Positions 1-7,198 of a stretch of 64,000 nt of DNA are shown in pieces. The notes under the pieces are model-generated. The model was not told where the DNA came from. It saw nothing but the letters and a program-made list of their open reading frames with translations, and did not search any database. The stretch comes from Microbacterium schleiferi (lineage in GTDB: Bacteria; Actinomycetota; Actinomycetes; Actinomycetales; Microbacteriaceae). Location: the NCBI RefSeq assembly GCF_020781975.1, contig NZ_JAJGNI010000008.1, positions 1-64,000 on the forward strand, given 5' to 3'. The translations under genes and the position numbers were made by a program. Numbering within the stretch: the stretch's first letter is position 1; the number at the start of each line of letters is the position of its first letter.

Positions 1-58
1 CCTGCCGTCTTTCTGTTGTTTTTACCCCTGGGCGGTCCCTTTCGCGCCCCCCCGCCCG

Positions 59-79
59 GCCGGGGGCCGGGCCCCCGGC
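59..79. other. GC-only hairpin downstream of the amidohydrolase gene
   Basis: The arms at 59-66 and 72-79 are perfect 8-bp complements around a 5-nt loop. The hairpin lies about 45 nt past the stop of the minus-strand amidohydrolase. No T-tract follows on either strand, so an intrinsic terminator is possible but unproven. Confidence 0.3.
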
Positions 80-124
80 GTGCCCCCGCACCGCCCAGTG
101 ACGAAGCAGCCGGTTCTTCTCGGC

Positions 125-1507
125 TCAGAGAGCGGGAATGGGGCTGCCCGTGGGCGCCGTGACGAGAGCGTGGGTCGGCAGGTTGTCTCGGTCGACGCGA
201 CGGCCGTCCTTGTAGACGTCGACGATCGAGCGGAGGTTCTCGCTGTCTGCGAGCGGGTCGGCATCGAGCAGCACGGCGTCGGCGACCTTGCCGGTCTCGA
301 TCGTTCCGTACAGATCGAGCTTGTTGTACGCCTCTGCCACGTTGTGCGTGAGCGACTGGATCGCGGCCATCGGCGAGAGGCCGCGTTGGCGAAGCGCCTT
401 GATCCATGTGAAGTGGTCCTCGCCGATCGTCCACGGCCGATCCGCGTGCAGATCCTCACCGAGGTCGGCGAGCACGTCGTGGCTCGTGCATCCCGCGTCG
501 GTCGCGATCATGAGGTTGGCGCCGGCTTCGATGAACTTCTTCTCGTTCTGCACGTGCTGCGGGCTGTTCAGCAGCCCCCACCAGTTCCCCTTGCTGAGCA
601 GACGTCCGCTGTAGTCATCGGTCATCGGCTGCACGCCGACGCCGACGCGGTCGGCCGCGATCTTCTCGATGAGCTCATCCGGGATGACCAGGTTGTTCGT
701 CCAGGTCGGGTGGATCATGACATCGGCGCCCATCTCGTAGGCGAGCTCGAGCGACTGCAGGGAGGTCGTGTGCGAGAGGAGGGGCAGTCCTGCGGCGTGG
801 GTCTCTTCTGCCATCCAGTACAGCCACTTCTGGGGGAACGTGAGGTAGCTGGTGCGCCCCATCGCCTGCATGAGGTGATCGCTGACGGCGATCTTGACCA
901 TGTCGACACCGCGCGCGATGTAGTCGCGCAGCGCGCTGCGCGCGTCCGCTTCGCTCATCATCGTCAGCGCTCCGCCGACTCCGGCGGCGAAGAGCGCGTC
1001 CAGGCGGTCGGCGAACGTCGGCGAGATCGACTGACGAGCGCCGAAGTTCCCGTCCGGGCTGAACGGCCCGTTCAGCCCGACGATGTTTCCCGCGGCGAAG
1101 ATGCGGGCTCCGACCGCCTCGCCGCGGTTGATCTGATCGCGCGCCTCGAGGATCGGCTCCGTCGCATCCCAGGTGGAGAAGACGGTGGTGACGCCGTTGC
1201 GAAGGCTGAGCTGGGTGCTCTCCTGCATGACCCGCGGGAAGGATCCCTCGTATCGCGCGAGATACTCGACACCGCCGATGCCCACCATCATGATGCCGTC
1301 GAGCAGGTGGACGTTCCCGTTCATGAAGCCGGGGAGCAGGTACTTGCCTGTGCCATCCACTTTCTTCACGTCGGCGGGCAGGTCTGCCGGCCCCGGGTAG
1401 ACATCCGAGAACAGGCCGTCCTTCACGACGACTGTGGCGCCTACGACCGGGTCACCTCCTCGACCGTCGATCAGAGTGACATTGGAAAAGGCCAGAACGT
1501 CGGGCAC
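125..1507 (-). CDS. Amidohydrolase family protein
   Basis: This is a metal-dependent hydrolase of the amidohydrolase superfamily, imidazolonepropionase/prolidase-like branch, about 460 aa and probably cytosolic. Seen in the sequence: an N-terminal beta-sandwich segment, then the barrel with candidate metal or active-site residues Lys205 (MVKIAVSD), His246 (LLSHTT), His266 (MIHPTW) and Asp337 (ATDAG). The usual first-strand HxH motif reads N-V-H at residues 65-67, so one ligand His is replaced by Asn. I chose GTG at 1507 because AGAGGAA stands at good spacing before it; ATGs at 1522 and 1525 lack this. The substrate cannot be told. An IS256-type inverted repeat begins about 50 bp upstream, so its promoter region may have been altered. 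Confidence 0.8.
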   Translation of the reverse strand: MPDVLAFSNVTLIDGRGGDPVVGATVVVKDGLFSDVYPGPADLPADVKKVDGTGKYLLPGFMNGNVHLLDGIMMVGIGGVEYLARYEGSFPRVMQESTQLSLRNGVTTVFSTWDATEPILEARDQINRGEAVGARIFAAGNIVGLNGPFSPDGNFGARQSISPTFADRLDALFAAGVGGALTMMSEADARSALRDYIARGVDMVKIAVSDHLMQAMGRTSYLTFPQKWLYWMAEETHAAGLPLLSHTTSLQSLELAYEMGADVMIHPTWTNNLVIPDELIEKIAADRVGVGVQPMTDDYSGRLLSKGNWWGLLNSPQHVQNEKKFIEAGANLMIATDAGCTSHDVLADLGEDLHADRPWTIGEDHFTWIKALRQRGLSPMAAIQSLTHNVAEAYNKLDLYGTIETGKVADAVLLDADPLADSENLRSIVDVYKDGRRVDRDNLPTHALVTAPTGSPIPAL

Positions 1508-1556
1508 GGTAGTTCCTCTCATCATTGAGCAACCGAATATTTGATGCGGTTGCGAA

Positions 1557-1587
1557 GGTGGCGTCCCTCTGAGTGGTGGAGTTTCTC
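1557..1587 (-). repeat. Outer inverted repeat of the IS256-like remnant
   Basis: This 31-nt stretch resembles 7199-7229. The first 11 nt are identical (GGTGGCGTCCC), and the rest shares a GTGG/GTGT-AGTTTC core. Here it lies just beyond the stop codon of the minus-strand IS256 transposase remnant. The other copy lies ahead of a plus-strand IS256 N-terminal fragment. Both read inward, as the two ends of an IS256-family element should. Which bases form the true tip is uncertain. Confidence 0.55.
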
Positions 1588-1615
1588 ATCACCGTGCGAG
1601 TTCAGCTTTGGTTGA

Positions 1616-1689
1616 TTATGCCGCAGCGAGTTCTGGGATTGCGACCTCCTCTTCGGTGGCGTCGAGGAGCTTCATAGAGTGTTCGCTGA
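1616..1689 (-). pseudogene. IS256-family transposase, extreme C-terminus (part 2 of split remnant)
   Basis: The minus strand encodes SEHSMKLLDATEEEV and a short tail, then TAA. It continues the reading frame that ends at 6437 on the far side of the IS3 insertion: removing the IS3 element and one CTGA copy rejoins RRYF with SEHSMK in frame. This is the C-terminal end of a mutator-type (IS256) DDE transposase. It is a non-functional remnant. Confidence 0.85.
1686..1689. repeat. Target site duplication CTGA, left copy
   Basis: CTGA directly abuts the left IS3 inverted repeat, and an identical CTGA abuts the right one at 6433-6436. Four-base duplications are within the usual range for IS3-family elements. 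Confidence 0.85.
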
Positions 1690-1712
1690 TGATTCGTCCT
1701 GGGTTTGGTTCC
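1690..1712 (+). repeat. IS3 left terminal inverted repeat (IRL)
   Basis: This is the reverse complement of 6410-6432 with two mismatches (offsets 8 and 18). It begins with TG, as most IS3-family ends do. Confidence 0.9.
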
Positions 1713-1734
1713 GCTTCTTTTGGGAGGATGAATC

Positions 1735-2049
1735 ATGCCCCGTCAGTTCCCGCCGGAGTTCCGGCAACGTGCGCTCAGGATGCTGGAGGAGGCGTTGCCT
1801 GAGCATGAGACCGAGTACGCCGCGATTCGTCATGTCGGCTCGAAGCTTGGAGTCGGACCGGAGACGTTGCGGAAATGGCGTCGCCGATCCGAGATCGACT
1901 CGGGTGCCCGTCCTGGCGTGACCAGCGAAGAGGCCGCGGAGATCAAGCGCCTCAAACGTGAGGTCGCCGAGTTGCGGCGCGCGAACGAGATTCTGCGAGC
2001 CGCGTCCGCGTTTTTCGCAGCGGAACTCGACCGCCCCACGACGAGATGA
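1735..2049 (+). CDS. IS3-family transposase OrfA
   Basis: The product is a 104-aa DNA-binding subunit of an IS3-type transposase. A helix-turn-helix covers about residues 8-50 (including GPETLRKWRR), followed by a leucine-zipper-like helix of about residues 65-95 (EIKRLKREVAELRRANEIL) used for multimerisation. A GGGAGGA Shine-Dalgarno lies just before ATG 1735, which supports this start. It overlaps orfB by the four bases ATGA. In this family OrfA alone represses, and an OrfAB fusion made by -1 frameshifting transposes. I do not see an A6G-type slippery run at the overlap. It is intact and could still be expressed. Confidence 0.93.
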   Translation: MPRQFPPEFRQRALRMLEEALPEHETEYAAIRHVGSKLGVGPETLRKWRRRSEIDSGARPGVTSEEAAEIKRLKREVAELRRANEILRAASAFFAAELDRPTTR

Positions 2050-2730
2050 TCCGGTTCATCAGTATGTTCCGGGAGCGTTTCGGGGTCGAGGCCATCTGCC
2101 GCACTCTGGGTGCGACAGAGTGTGGGTTCCTCACCGCCCGCGGATACCGGGCAGCGCAGACCAGGCCGCGATCCGCGCGGCGTCTGCGTGATGATCTTCT
2201 CGTGCCCGAGATCACCCGTCTGCATGCGGAGAACTACGGCGTCTACGGCGTCCGAAAGATGCATGCGCTGATGCGCCGGCAGGGCTGGACGATCGGTCGG
2301 GACCAGACTGGCCGGATCATGCGTCTGGCGGGTGTTGCGGGCGTGAAACGGTCGAAGAGAGCGTTCACGACCAAGGCCGACCCTGCCCAGCAACGCCCTG
2401 CCGACCTCGTGCAGCGTCGCTTCGACGCGCACGCGCCGTGCCGACTGTGGGTCGCGGACATCACATACGTCGCGACGTGGTCCGGGTTCGCGTATGTCGC
2501 GTTCGTGATCGATGTGTACTCGCGCCGCATCGTCGGGTGGAACGTCGCCGCCACGTTGAAGGCGGACATCCTGCCGCTGCAGGCGCTGAACATGGCTGCC
2601 TGGCAGGCCCGCGGCGACCTCACCGGACTGACGCACCACTCCGATCACGGGTCGAACTACATGTCGTTGGTCTACACCGATCGGATCGTCGAGCTCGGTG
2701 CAAAGCCCTCAACGGGAACAGTCGGCGACA
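2046..2730 (+). pseudogene. IS3-family transposase OrfB, N-terminal part (split by insertion)
   Basis: This is the catalytic subunit of the IS3 transposase (rve integrase fold). Residues 1-228 include the HTH_21-type region and two of three catalytic acids: Asp138 (VADITYV) and Asp200 (HHSDHGSNY). Homology stops after TGTVGD at 2729-2730. The reading frame then runs on through inserted DNA to a stop at 2867, adding unrelated residues. The catalytic Glu is on the other side of the inserted element (6189-6191). The gene is disrupted and almost certainly inactive. Confidence 0.93.
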
Positions 2731-2735
2731 CCCTC

Positions 2736-2753
2736 TTAACCGGTTATTCGACC
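2736..2753 (+). repeat. Left terminal inverted repeat of the Tn554-like element
   Basis: It begins TTAACCGG and matches the reverse complement of 6150-6167 at 14 of 18 positions. It contains a perfect 10-bp palindrome (TAACCGGTTA, 2737-2746). It is probably a recombinase-binding arm. Confidence 0.65.
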
Positions 2754-2829
2754 CGCGAGCCCAGGCGGCGACACGCCGGTGGGCGTCGCGTCCGTCGCGT
2801 GTGTGACGCACGGGTGCAACATGTGTCGC

Positions 2830-3918
2830 ATGACGGACAAGGAAGTCCTGCGGCTCGAGCAGCGTGACGGCGAGTGGGTGCTCGCCGGTGAGCACGCCGC
2901 CCGGTTCGCGCTGGTGGACGAGTACCTCGCGCATCTGCTGGATCGGAACTACTCGCCGGCGACGGTGAGGTCCTACGGGTATGACCTGCTCGCGTTCTGC
3001 CGCTGGCTGTCCGGGCAGAACCGCCCGCTTGAGGAGGTCACGACCGATGATCTCCTCGGATTCCTGCGGGCATGTCGTGAAGCGACCCTGCCAGGCAGGC
3101 CGGGCCCGAACGTCGTCGGGATGGATGGCCGCCGGCTGGACCGATACGCGGCGACGACGATCAACCGTCGGCTCGCGGCGATCTCAGGGCTGTTCACGTA
3201 TGCGGGACTGCGCGACCCGGCGAGGCGGAACCCGGTCCCGCGGGGCAGGGAAGCGCGCTGGCGGACGAGCGGGGAGCGGTCAGGGATGCTCGCTCACACC
3301 GTCCGGCGCCCGGTCGCGCGATCCGCGCTCAGGTTGCGGGAACCACGCCGGCTGCCGGTCGCACTGTCACCCCAGGACGCGGCGACGCTGGTGGGGAGTC
3401 TGCGGACCTGGCGGGATCGGGCGATCGCAGGGCTGATGCTGTGGTGCGGGCTGCGGTCGATGGAAGTCCTCGGCCTGCACGTGAAGGACGTCGACATCGG
3501 CGGCCGCTGGGTCACTGGCACCGGCAAGGGCGCGAAACAGCGCCGCGTCCCGCTGGACCCGGACGTCGCGTCGGTGATCGACGTCTATCTCCTCGCCGAA
3601 CGCCCCGAGTCAGACTCCGAGTTCCTGTTCCTCGTCGGCAAAGGCCCGAACCGCGGCGGCCCGTTGACGGCGGCAGGGTTGCGGACGGTGTTCCGCTACC
3701 ACCGGGGCCTGACCGGCGTGACCGGCGGGCACCCGCACGCGCTGCGTCACACGTTCGGAACAGTCCTCGCCGAGGCCGGCGTCGATCTCGCGGTGATGCA
3801 GGCCCTTCTCGGTCACGCGCATGTCGACACAACCGCCCGCTACGTCCACCTCGCTCCTGCTCACGTGAAAGCCCAGTTCGATGCGGCACGCGAACGCATC
3901 CGCTCTCAGCAGCGGTGA
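2830..3918 (+). CDS. tnpA: Tyrosine recombinase, TnpA-like
   Basis: This is a site-specific recombinase of the phage-integrase family, about 362 aa. The N-terminal SAM-like core-binding domain covers about residues 25-130 and the catalytic domain about 180-350. The catalytic set is complete: Arg209 (CGLRSMEVL), Lys233, His303-x-x-Arg306 (HALRH), His329 (LLGHAH) and Tyr338 (ARYVHL). It should cut and rejoin DNA together with TnpB. The start is uncertain: ATGs at 2821 and 2830 are both possible and neither has a clear Shine-Dalgarno. Its 3' end overlaps tnpB by 38 bp, implying coupled translation. Confidence 0.9.
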   Translation: MTDKEVLRLEQRDGEWVLAGEHAARFALVDEYLAHLLDRNYSPATVRSYGYDLLAFCRWLSGQNRPLEEVTTDDLLGFLRACREATLPGRPGPNVVGMDGRRLDRYAATTINRRLAAISGLFTYAGLRDPARRNPVPRGREARWRTSGERSGMLAHTVRRPVARSALRLREPRRLPVALSPQDAATLVGSLRTWRDRAIAGLMLWCGLRSMEVLGLHVKDVDIGGRWVTGTGKGAKQRRVPLDPDVASVIDVYLLAERPESDSEFLFLVGKGPNRGGPLTAAGLRTVFRYHRGLTGVTGGHPHALRHTFGTVLAEAGVDLAVMQALLGHAHVDTTARYVHLAPAHVKAQFDAARERIRSQQR

Positions 3919-5836
3919 CCCCGGGATCGCGTCGCTGCGAGGCGATGATCTCCGGGACGCGTATCTGCGTCACCTGACGGCGACCGGCCGAGGGAACCCG
4001 TCCTACGAGTGGGCTGCGCGACGGTTCTTCGAGTCCTGGCCGGACCCGCAGGACTGGGCGGCGACACCGCTTCAGCAGCGACTGTCGGCGGGGTCGGCAG
4101 CGCGTCCGGTGATCACGTTCCTGATGCTGCACGGCGGGTTGCGGCCGGGATACGACTACCTGCTTTCGAGGAAGCTGTCACCGCTCTGGCGGGAGATCCA
4201 GACCAGCCCGCTGCGGGCCGAGATCGACGGGTTCCTCGACGAGGCCGAACAGCTCGGGTTCACCGCCCGCACGCGGCTTGCGACAGGCTCCCAGGCGCCG
4301 ATCCGGCTGCTGATCCAGACGGGAAAGCCGATGCGACAACTCACCGTCGATGACCTTCAGGAGTTCGCCGCGGCCTGCCGGGAACGCGAGCACGCGACGG
4401 GGATCTCGCATCGCCACTACTTCTCGGCGATCAGCATGGCGCACATGGTGCTGTTCCATCTCGGCGTCCTCGATTCCCCGCCACGGACCGGCGGCCCGGT
4501 CCCTTACGAGGAGCGGCTCGCCGAGGTCTCCGCCCCGTTGCGGGCGCAGCTGGTCGGCTATCTGGAACGCAAACGCGCGACCTGCGACCGCAAGACGGTC
4601 TCGGCGATGGCGACACGGTTGAAGCACTTCGGGGTGTTCCTCACCGACACCGACCCGACACTCACGTCGGTGAGGGATCTGGATCGGCGACGTCACGTCG
4701 AACCGTTCCTCGCGTCGCTGGTCGACGCGATCAGCGACAAGGACGGCGCCCCGATCAGCATCGGGGACCGCAACCGGCGGGTCGTCGCGGTCGCGACGTT
4801 CCTCCGCGACATCACCGAATGGGGCTGGGACGCAGCGCCACCTCGGAAGGTGCTGTTCCGCGACGACATCCCCAAGCTCCCGCAGGTGCTGCCCCGCTAC
4901 CTCCCCATCGATGCCGACCGGCGACTCACCGCCGCTTTGACCGAGCATCCCGACAACGAGCTGGCCGCACTGGCGCTGCGGCTGCAACGCGCTTGCGGGC
5001 TGCGGATCGGGGAACTGCTCGACCTCGAGCTGGACTGCGTTCACGAGCTCGATGGGAACGGGGCATGGCTGAAGGTCCCGCTCGGCAAGCTCGCCACCGA
5101 ACGCATGGTCCCTCTCGATCCTGAGACTCTCGAGGTGATCGACCGGGTCACCCAGATCCGCTCCCACGGCAGACCACTCCCGCACCCCCGCTACCGGCGA
5201 CCCGCGCAGTTCCTGTTCACCTACCTCGGCCGCAGACTCACCCAGCAAGGCGTCCGCCGCGAACTCGATCACGCCACCGAGGTCGCCGGGCTCGGGCACG
5301 TCACCTCCCACCAGCTGCGACACACCTACGCGACCGCGCTGGTCAACGCCGGCGTCTCCCTGCAAGCCCTCATGGCCCTCCTCGGCCACCAGTCCGCGGA
5401 GATGAGCCTCCGCTACGGGCGCCTGTTCGACCACACCGTCCGCACTGAATACGAACGCGCCCTCGACCTCGCGAAACAGAACACCACCGCCCCCGCTGCC
5501 GGAGACACCGGCGGGCGCACCCAGCTGCCGCTCACGGCCATCACCGGCGGACGCGACTGGAAAGACGCCCCGCTGCTGAAGTCCCGCATGGCCGGCGGGT
5601 TCTGCCTCCGCGCCCCCGCGCAGGGAGCATGCAGCTACGCGAACATCTGCGAGCACTGCCCGTCCTACCGGTCCGAACCCTCCTCACTGCCGATCCTCGC
5701 CGCGCAACGCGTCGACGCCGACGCTCTCGCCCGCGACGCGGAACAACGAGGATGGATCGACGAGGCCGAACGCCACCAGAAGCTCATCGCCCGCCTCGAC
5801 GCGCTCATCGCCGACACGGAGACACAGACCGGATGA
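3881..5836 (+). CDS. tnpB: Tyrosine recombinase, TnpB-like, with C-terminal Cys cluster
   Basis: This is the second, larger phage-integrase-family recombinase, 651 aa. The catalytic residues are Arg375 (CGLRIGEL), His477 and Arg480 (HQLRH), His503 (LLGHQS) and Tyr512 (LRYGRL), all present. A long N-terminal region of about 340 residues precedes the catalytic domain. After it a cluster Cys575, Cys584, Cys590, Cys593 looks like a zinc-binding or finger-like tail, a feature known in TnpB-type partners of Tn554-like modules. It overlaps tnpA by 38 bp and tnpC by ATGA at 5833-5836, so the three proteins are probably made from one mRNA in fixed ratio. Confidence 0.9.
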   Translation: MRHANASALSSGDPGIASLRGDDLRDAYLRHLTATGRGNPSYEWAARRFFESWPDPQDWAATPLQQRLSAGSAARPVITFLMLHGGLRPGYDYLLSRKLSPLWREIQTSPLRAEIDGFLDEAEQLGFTARTRLATGSQAPIRLLIQTGKPMRQLTVDDLQEFAAACREREHATGISHRHYFSAISMAHMVLFHLGVLDSPPRTGGPVPYEERLAEVSAPLRAQLVGYLERKRATCDRKTVSAMATRLKHFGVFLTDTDPTLTSVRDLDRRRHVEPFLASLVDAISDKDGAPISIGDRNRRVVAVATFLRDITEWGWDAAPPRKVLFRDDIPKLPQVLPRYLPIDADRRLTAALTEHPDNELAALALRLQRACGLRIGELLDLELDCVHELDGNGAWLKVPLGKLATERMVPLDPETLEVIDRVTQIRSHGRPLPHPRYRRPAQFLFTYLGRRLTQQGVRRELDHATEVAGLGHVTSHQLRHTYATALVNAGVSLQALMALLGHQSAEMSLRYGRLFDHTVRTEYERALDLAKQNTTAPAAGDTGGRTQLPLTAITGGRDWKDAPLLKSRMAGGFCLRAPAQGACSYANICEHCPSYRSEPSSLPILAAQRVDADALARDAEQRGWIDEAERHQKLIARLDALIADTETQTG

Positions 5837-6120
5837 CCAGCACCACGCTGAACCAGATCGAACGAGCCTGCGCCGACCTCGCCCGAGACGGCCACCCGAT
5901 CACGATCGCCGCGGTCGCCGAGCACGCCGGAATCTCCCGGTCCACGATCTACCGCAACCCCGAACTCCGCGCCATCATCGAGCACCACCAGCAGACCGCG
6001 CCGGACGGCAACATCACCGCGATCACCGACGAACTCGCAACTCTCCGACAAGCCGTCCATACCCTCGCCGACACCGTCCGCCACCACGACGCGCAACTCC
6101 GCCGACTCACCGCCGACTGA
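5833..6120 (+). CDS. tnpC: Small HTH/coiled-coil protein, TnpC-like (DUF6262 type)
   Basis: This 95-aa protein is the third member of the recombinase operon. Residues about 20-45 form a helix-turn-helix (ITIAAVAEHAGISRSTIYRN), followed by a probable coiled coil (residues about 60-92, ELATLRQAVHTLADTV). Tn554-type TnpC proteins affect efficiency and orientation of insertion. The layout here is consistent with such an accessory role, but this is inferred from position and shape. The start is fixed by the ATGA overlap with tnpB. Confidence 0.8.
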   Translation: MTSTTLNQIERACADLARDGHPITIAAVAEHAGISRSTIYRNPELRAIIEHHQQTAPDGNITAITDELATLRQAVHTLADTVRHHDAQLRRLTAD

Positions 6121-6123
6121 CCG

Positions 6124-6167
6124 CATTACCCGGCCAAACCCAGCACCAAGGCCGATTAGCCGGATAA
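6124..6167 (+). repeat. Right end of the Tn554-like element: two CCGG boxes
   Basis: ATTACCCGG (6125-6133) and ATTAGCCGG (6155-6163) are direct copies about 30 nt apart. The outer one belongs to the 18-nt terminal inverted repeat 6150-6167 that pairs with 2736-2753. Such repeated boxes fit binding of two recombinases at arm and core positions. Confidence 0.55.
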
Positions 6168-6410
6168 AGCTACGACAACTCCCTCGCCGAGGCCGTCAAC
6201 GGGCTCTACAAGACCGAACTGATCCGCCGCCGAGGCCCGTGGCGCACGGTCGAGCAGGTCGAGCTCGCAACCCTCGAGTACGTGTGGTGGTGGAACAACG
6301 CGCGCCTGCACGGCGAGCTCGACTACCGCACCCCCGCCGAGATAGAGGCCGCGTACTACGCTGACCACGAAACCCCCGACCTAGCCACCGCTAGCCTCGG
6401 AAACCGATAG
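6168..6410 (+). pseudogene. IS3-family transposase OrfB, C-terminal part
   Basis: The frame resumes with SYDNSLAEAVNGLYKTEL and runs to TAG at 6408-6410. It carries the catalytic Glu (codon 6189-6191, LAEAV) and the conserved WWNNARLHG region of IS3 transposases. It directly continues 2046-2730 once the 3.4-kb insert is removed. It has no start codon of its own and is a disrupted gene part. Confidence 0.92.
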
Positions 6411-6432
6411 GAACAAAACCCAGGGCGAATCA
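6410..6432 (-). repeat. IS3 right terminal inverted repeat (IRR)
   Basis: It pairs with 1690-1712 at 21 of 23 positions and ends in CA. The orfB stop codon touches its inner edge. Confidence 0.9.
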
Positions 6433-6436
6433 CTGA
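6433..6436. repeat. Target site duplication CTGA, right copy
   Basis: It is identical to 1686-1689. On the minus strand it reads TCAG and forms part of the Phe-Ser codons of the interrupted IS256 transposase. Confidence 0.85.
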
Positions 6437-6573
6437 AGTAGCGGCGGTCGGCGCCGTCCCATTCGTCGTGTTGCTCGATGAGGACGTGCCCGGCGAGGCG
6501 CAGTAGCGCGGCCGGGTTGGGGAACGTGCCGACGACGTCGGTGCGACGTTTGATCTCCTTGTTCACTCGTTCG
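6437..6573 (-). pseudogene. IS256-family transposase, C-terminal region (part 1 of split remnant)
   Basis: The minus strand encodes [16 protein letters not shown], then [12 protein letters not shown] and [11 protein letters not shown]. This is the conserved C-terminal block of IS256/mutator transposases. It is cut at its 3' end by the IS3 insertion and continues at 1689-1616. Upstream homology stops before the usual NPLERVNKE block (about 6573), so the remnant is also truncated at its 5' side. Confidence 0.88.
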
Positions 6574-7198
6574 CGGGGGAGCGGTGGACCGTCACCGACA
6601 TGCCTACTCGGCTCCGCGAATCGGTCTGGTCGACAACCTCGGGAGAGCGCCGGCCCGCGGCGGCTGGACTCTACGGGTGGCGCTTTCAAGCGACCAACGC
6701 TGCGGGGTTGTCCCGGGTGTTTGACGTGTATGGCGGCGACGGTGGCTGGCACGTTCATCACTGCTACGACTGATCCGCTTGCCGGAGTCACGGGTGGCTT
6801 CAGCGGAACAATCACACCGTCGAGGCTGGGCGACGGGTATGTCGTTCCGATCCGTTCGAGACCGATCGAGGCATCGGATGAACCCGCGACGATCTACTTA
6901 TTCGCGGTGTCGACGAGGCCGGCGCCGTAGTCGAGATTGGGTGGCGTTCACGCGGGCGGCACCGTGCGATTCCGACCGCTGTCATCCTCAACGCCGTCAT
7001 CGCCTGGACCCGGCAATTGTCAGACATGCCCTAGTTCGATAAGACCTCGGCGCGACACCATGACGTTGCTCACATAACCCCCAGTAGCTTGCTGCGCTTC
7101 TGTCTATCAGGTGAAGCGATCGGGGTCATGTCGGCTCTTTGGCGGACACCTATCGACTGCAGTCCAGAACCTCCGACGATAGCGAGAATGCGGGACCG
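6574..7198. other. Unrecognised stretch between two IS256 fragments
   Basis: About 625 bp has no gene I can defend. Short open frames exist on the plus strand, for example one ending with QLSDMP before a TAG near 7032, but none shows a known motif or a good start. The stretch lies between truncated transposase pieces and is probably a patchwork of eroded mobile DNA. Confidence 0.5.

Larger units (their letters stand above)
2731..6168 (+). mobile_element. Tn554-like element (tnpA-tnpB-tnpC, no cargo) inserted in IS3 orfB
   Basis: About 3.44 kb separates codon GAC (2727-2729) of IS3 orfB from the rest of that gene, and rejoining the flanks restores the conserved GDSYDNSLAE motif. It holds two tyrosine recombinases and one small HTH protein in overlapping order, the layout of Tn554-type transposition modules, and also recalls RIT elements. 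No passenger gene is present. The ends carry imperfect 18-nt inverted repeats (2736-2753 and 6150-6167). Putative 6-nt crossover segments are 2730-2735 and 6168-6173. The exact ends are therefore uncertain by a few bases. Confidence 0.85.
1690..6432 (+). mobile_element. IS3-family insertion sequence, interrupted by a Tn554-like element
   Basis: The element starts TGATTCG and ends CGAATCA. Its 23-nt terminal inverted repeats are at 1690-1712 and 6410-6432 (21 of 23 matching) and a CTGA duplication flanks it. It encodes orfA and orfB in the usual overlapping arrangement. Without the inner insertion (2731 to about 6168) it is about 1.3 kb, a normal IS3 size. It sits inside the C-terminal part of an IS256-like transposase gene. 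Because orfB is split, the element should be unable to move by itself. Confidence 0.93.

Noticed and set aside
80-1528. 482-codon open frame on the plus strand
   Set aside because: It is antisense to the amidohydrolase; no recognisable family.
2030-2050. Programmed -1 frameshift signal in the IS3 element
   Set aside because: The orfA/orfB overlap is ATGA without an A-rich slippery run. Frameshifting cannot be supported from the sequence.
4178-5656. 492-codon open frame on the minus strand
   Set aside because: It is the shadow of tnpB, whose catalytic residues are all in place.
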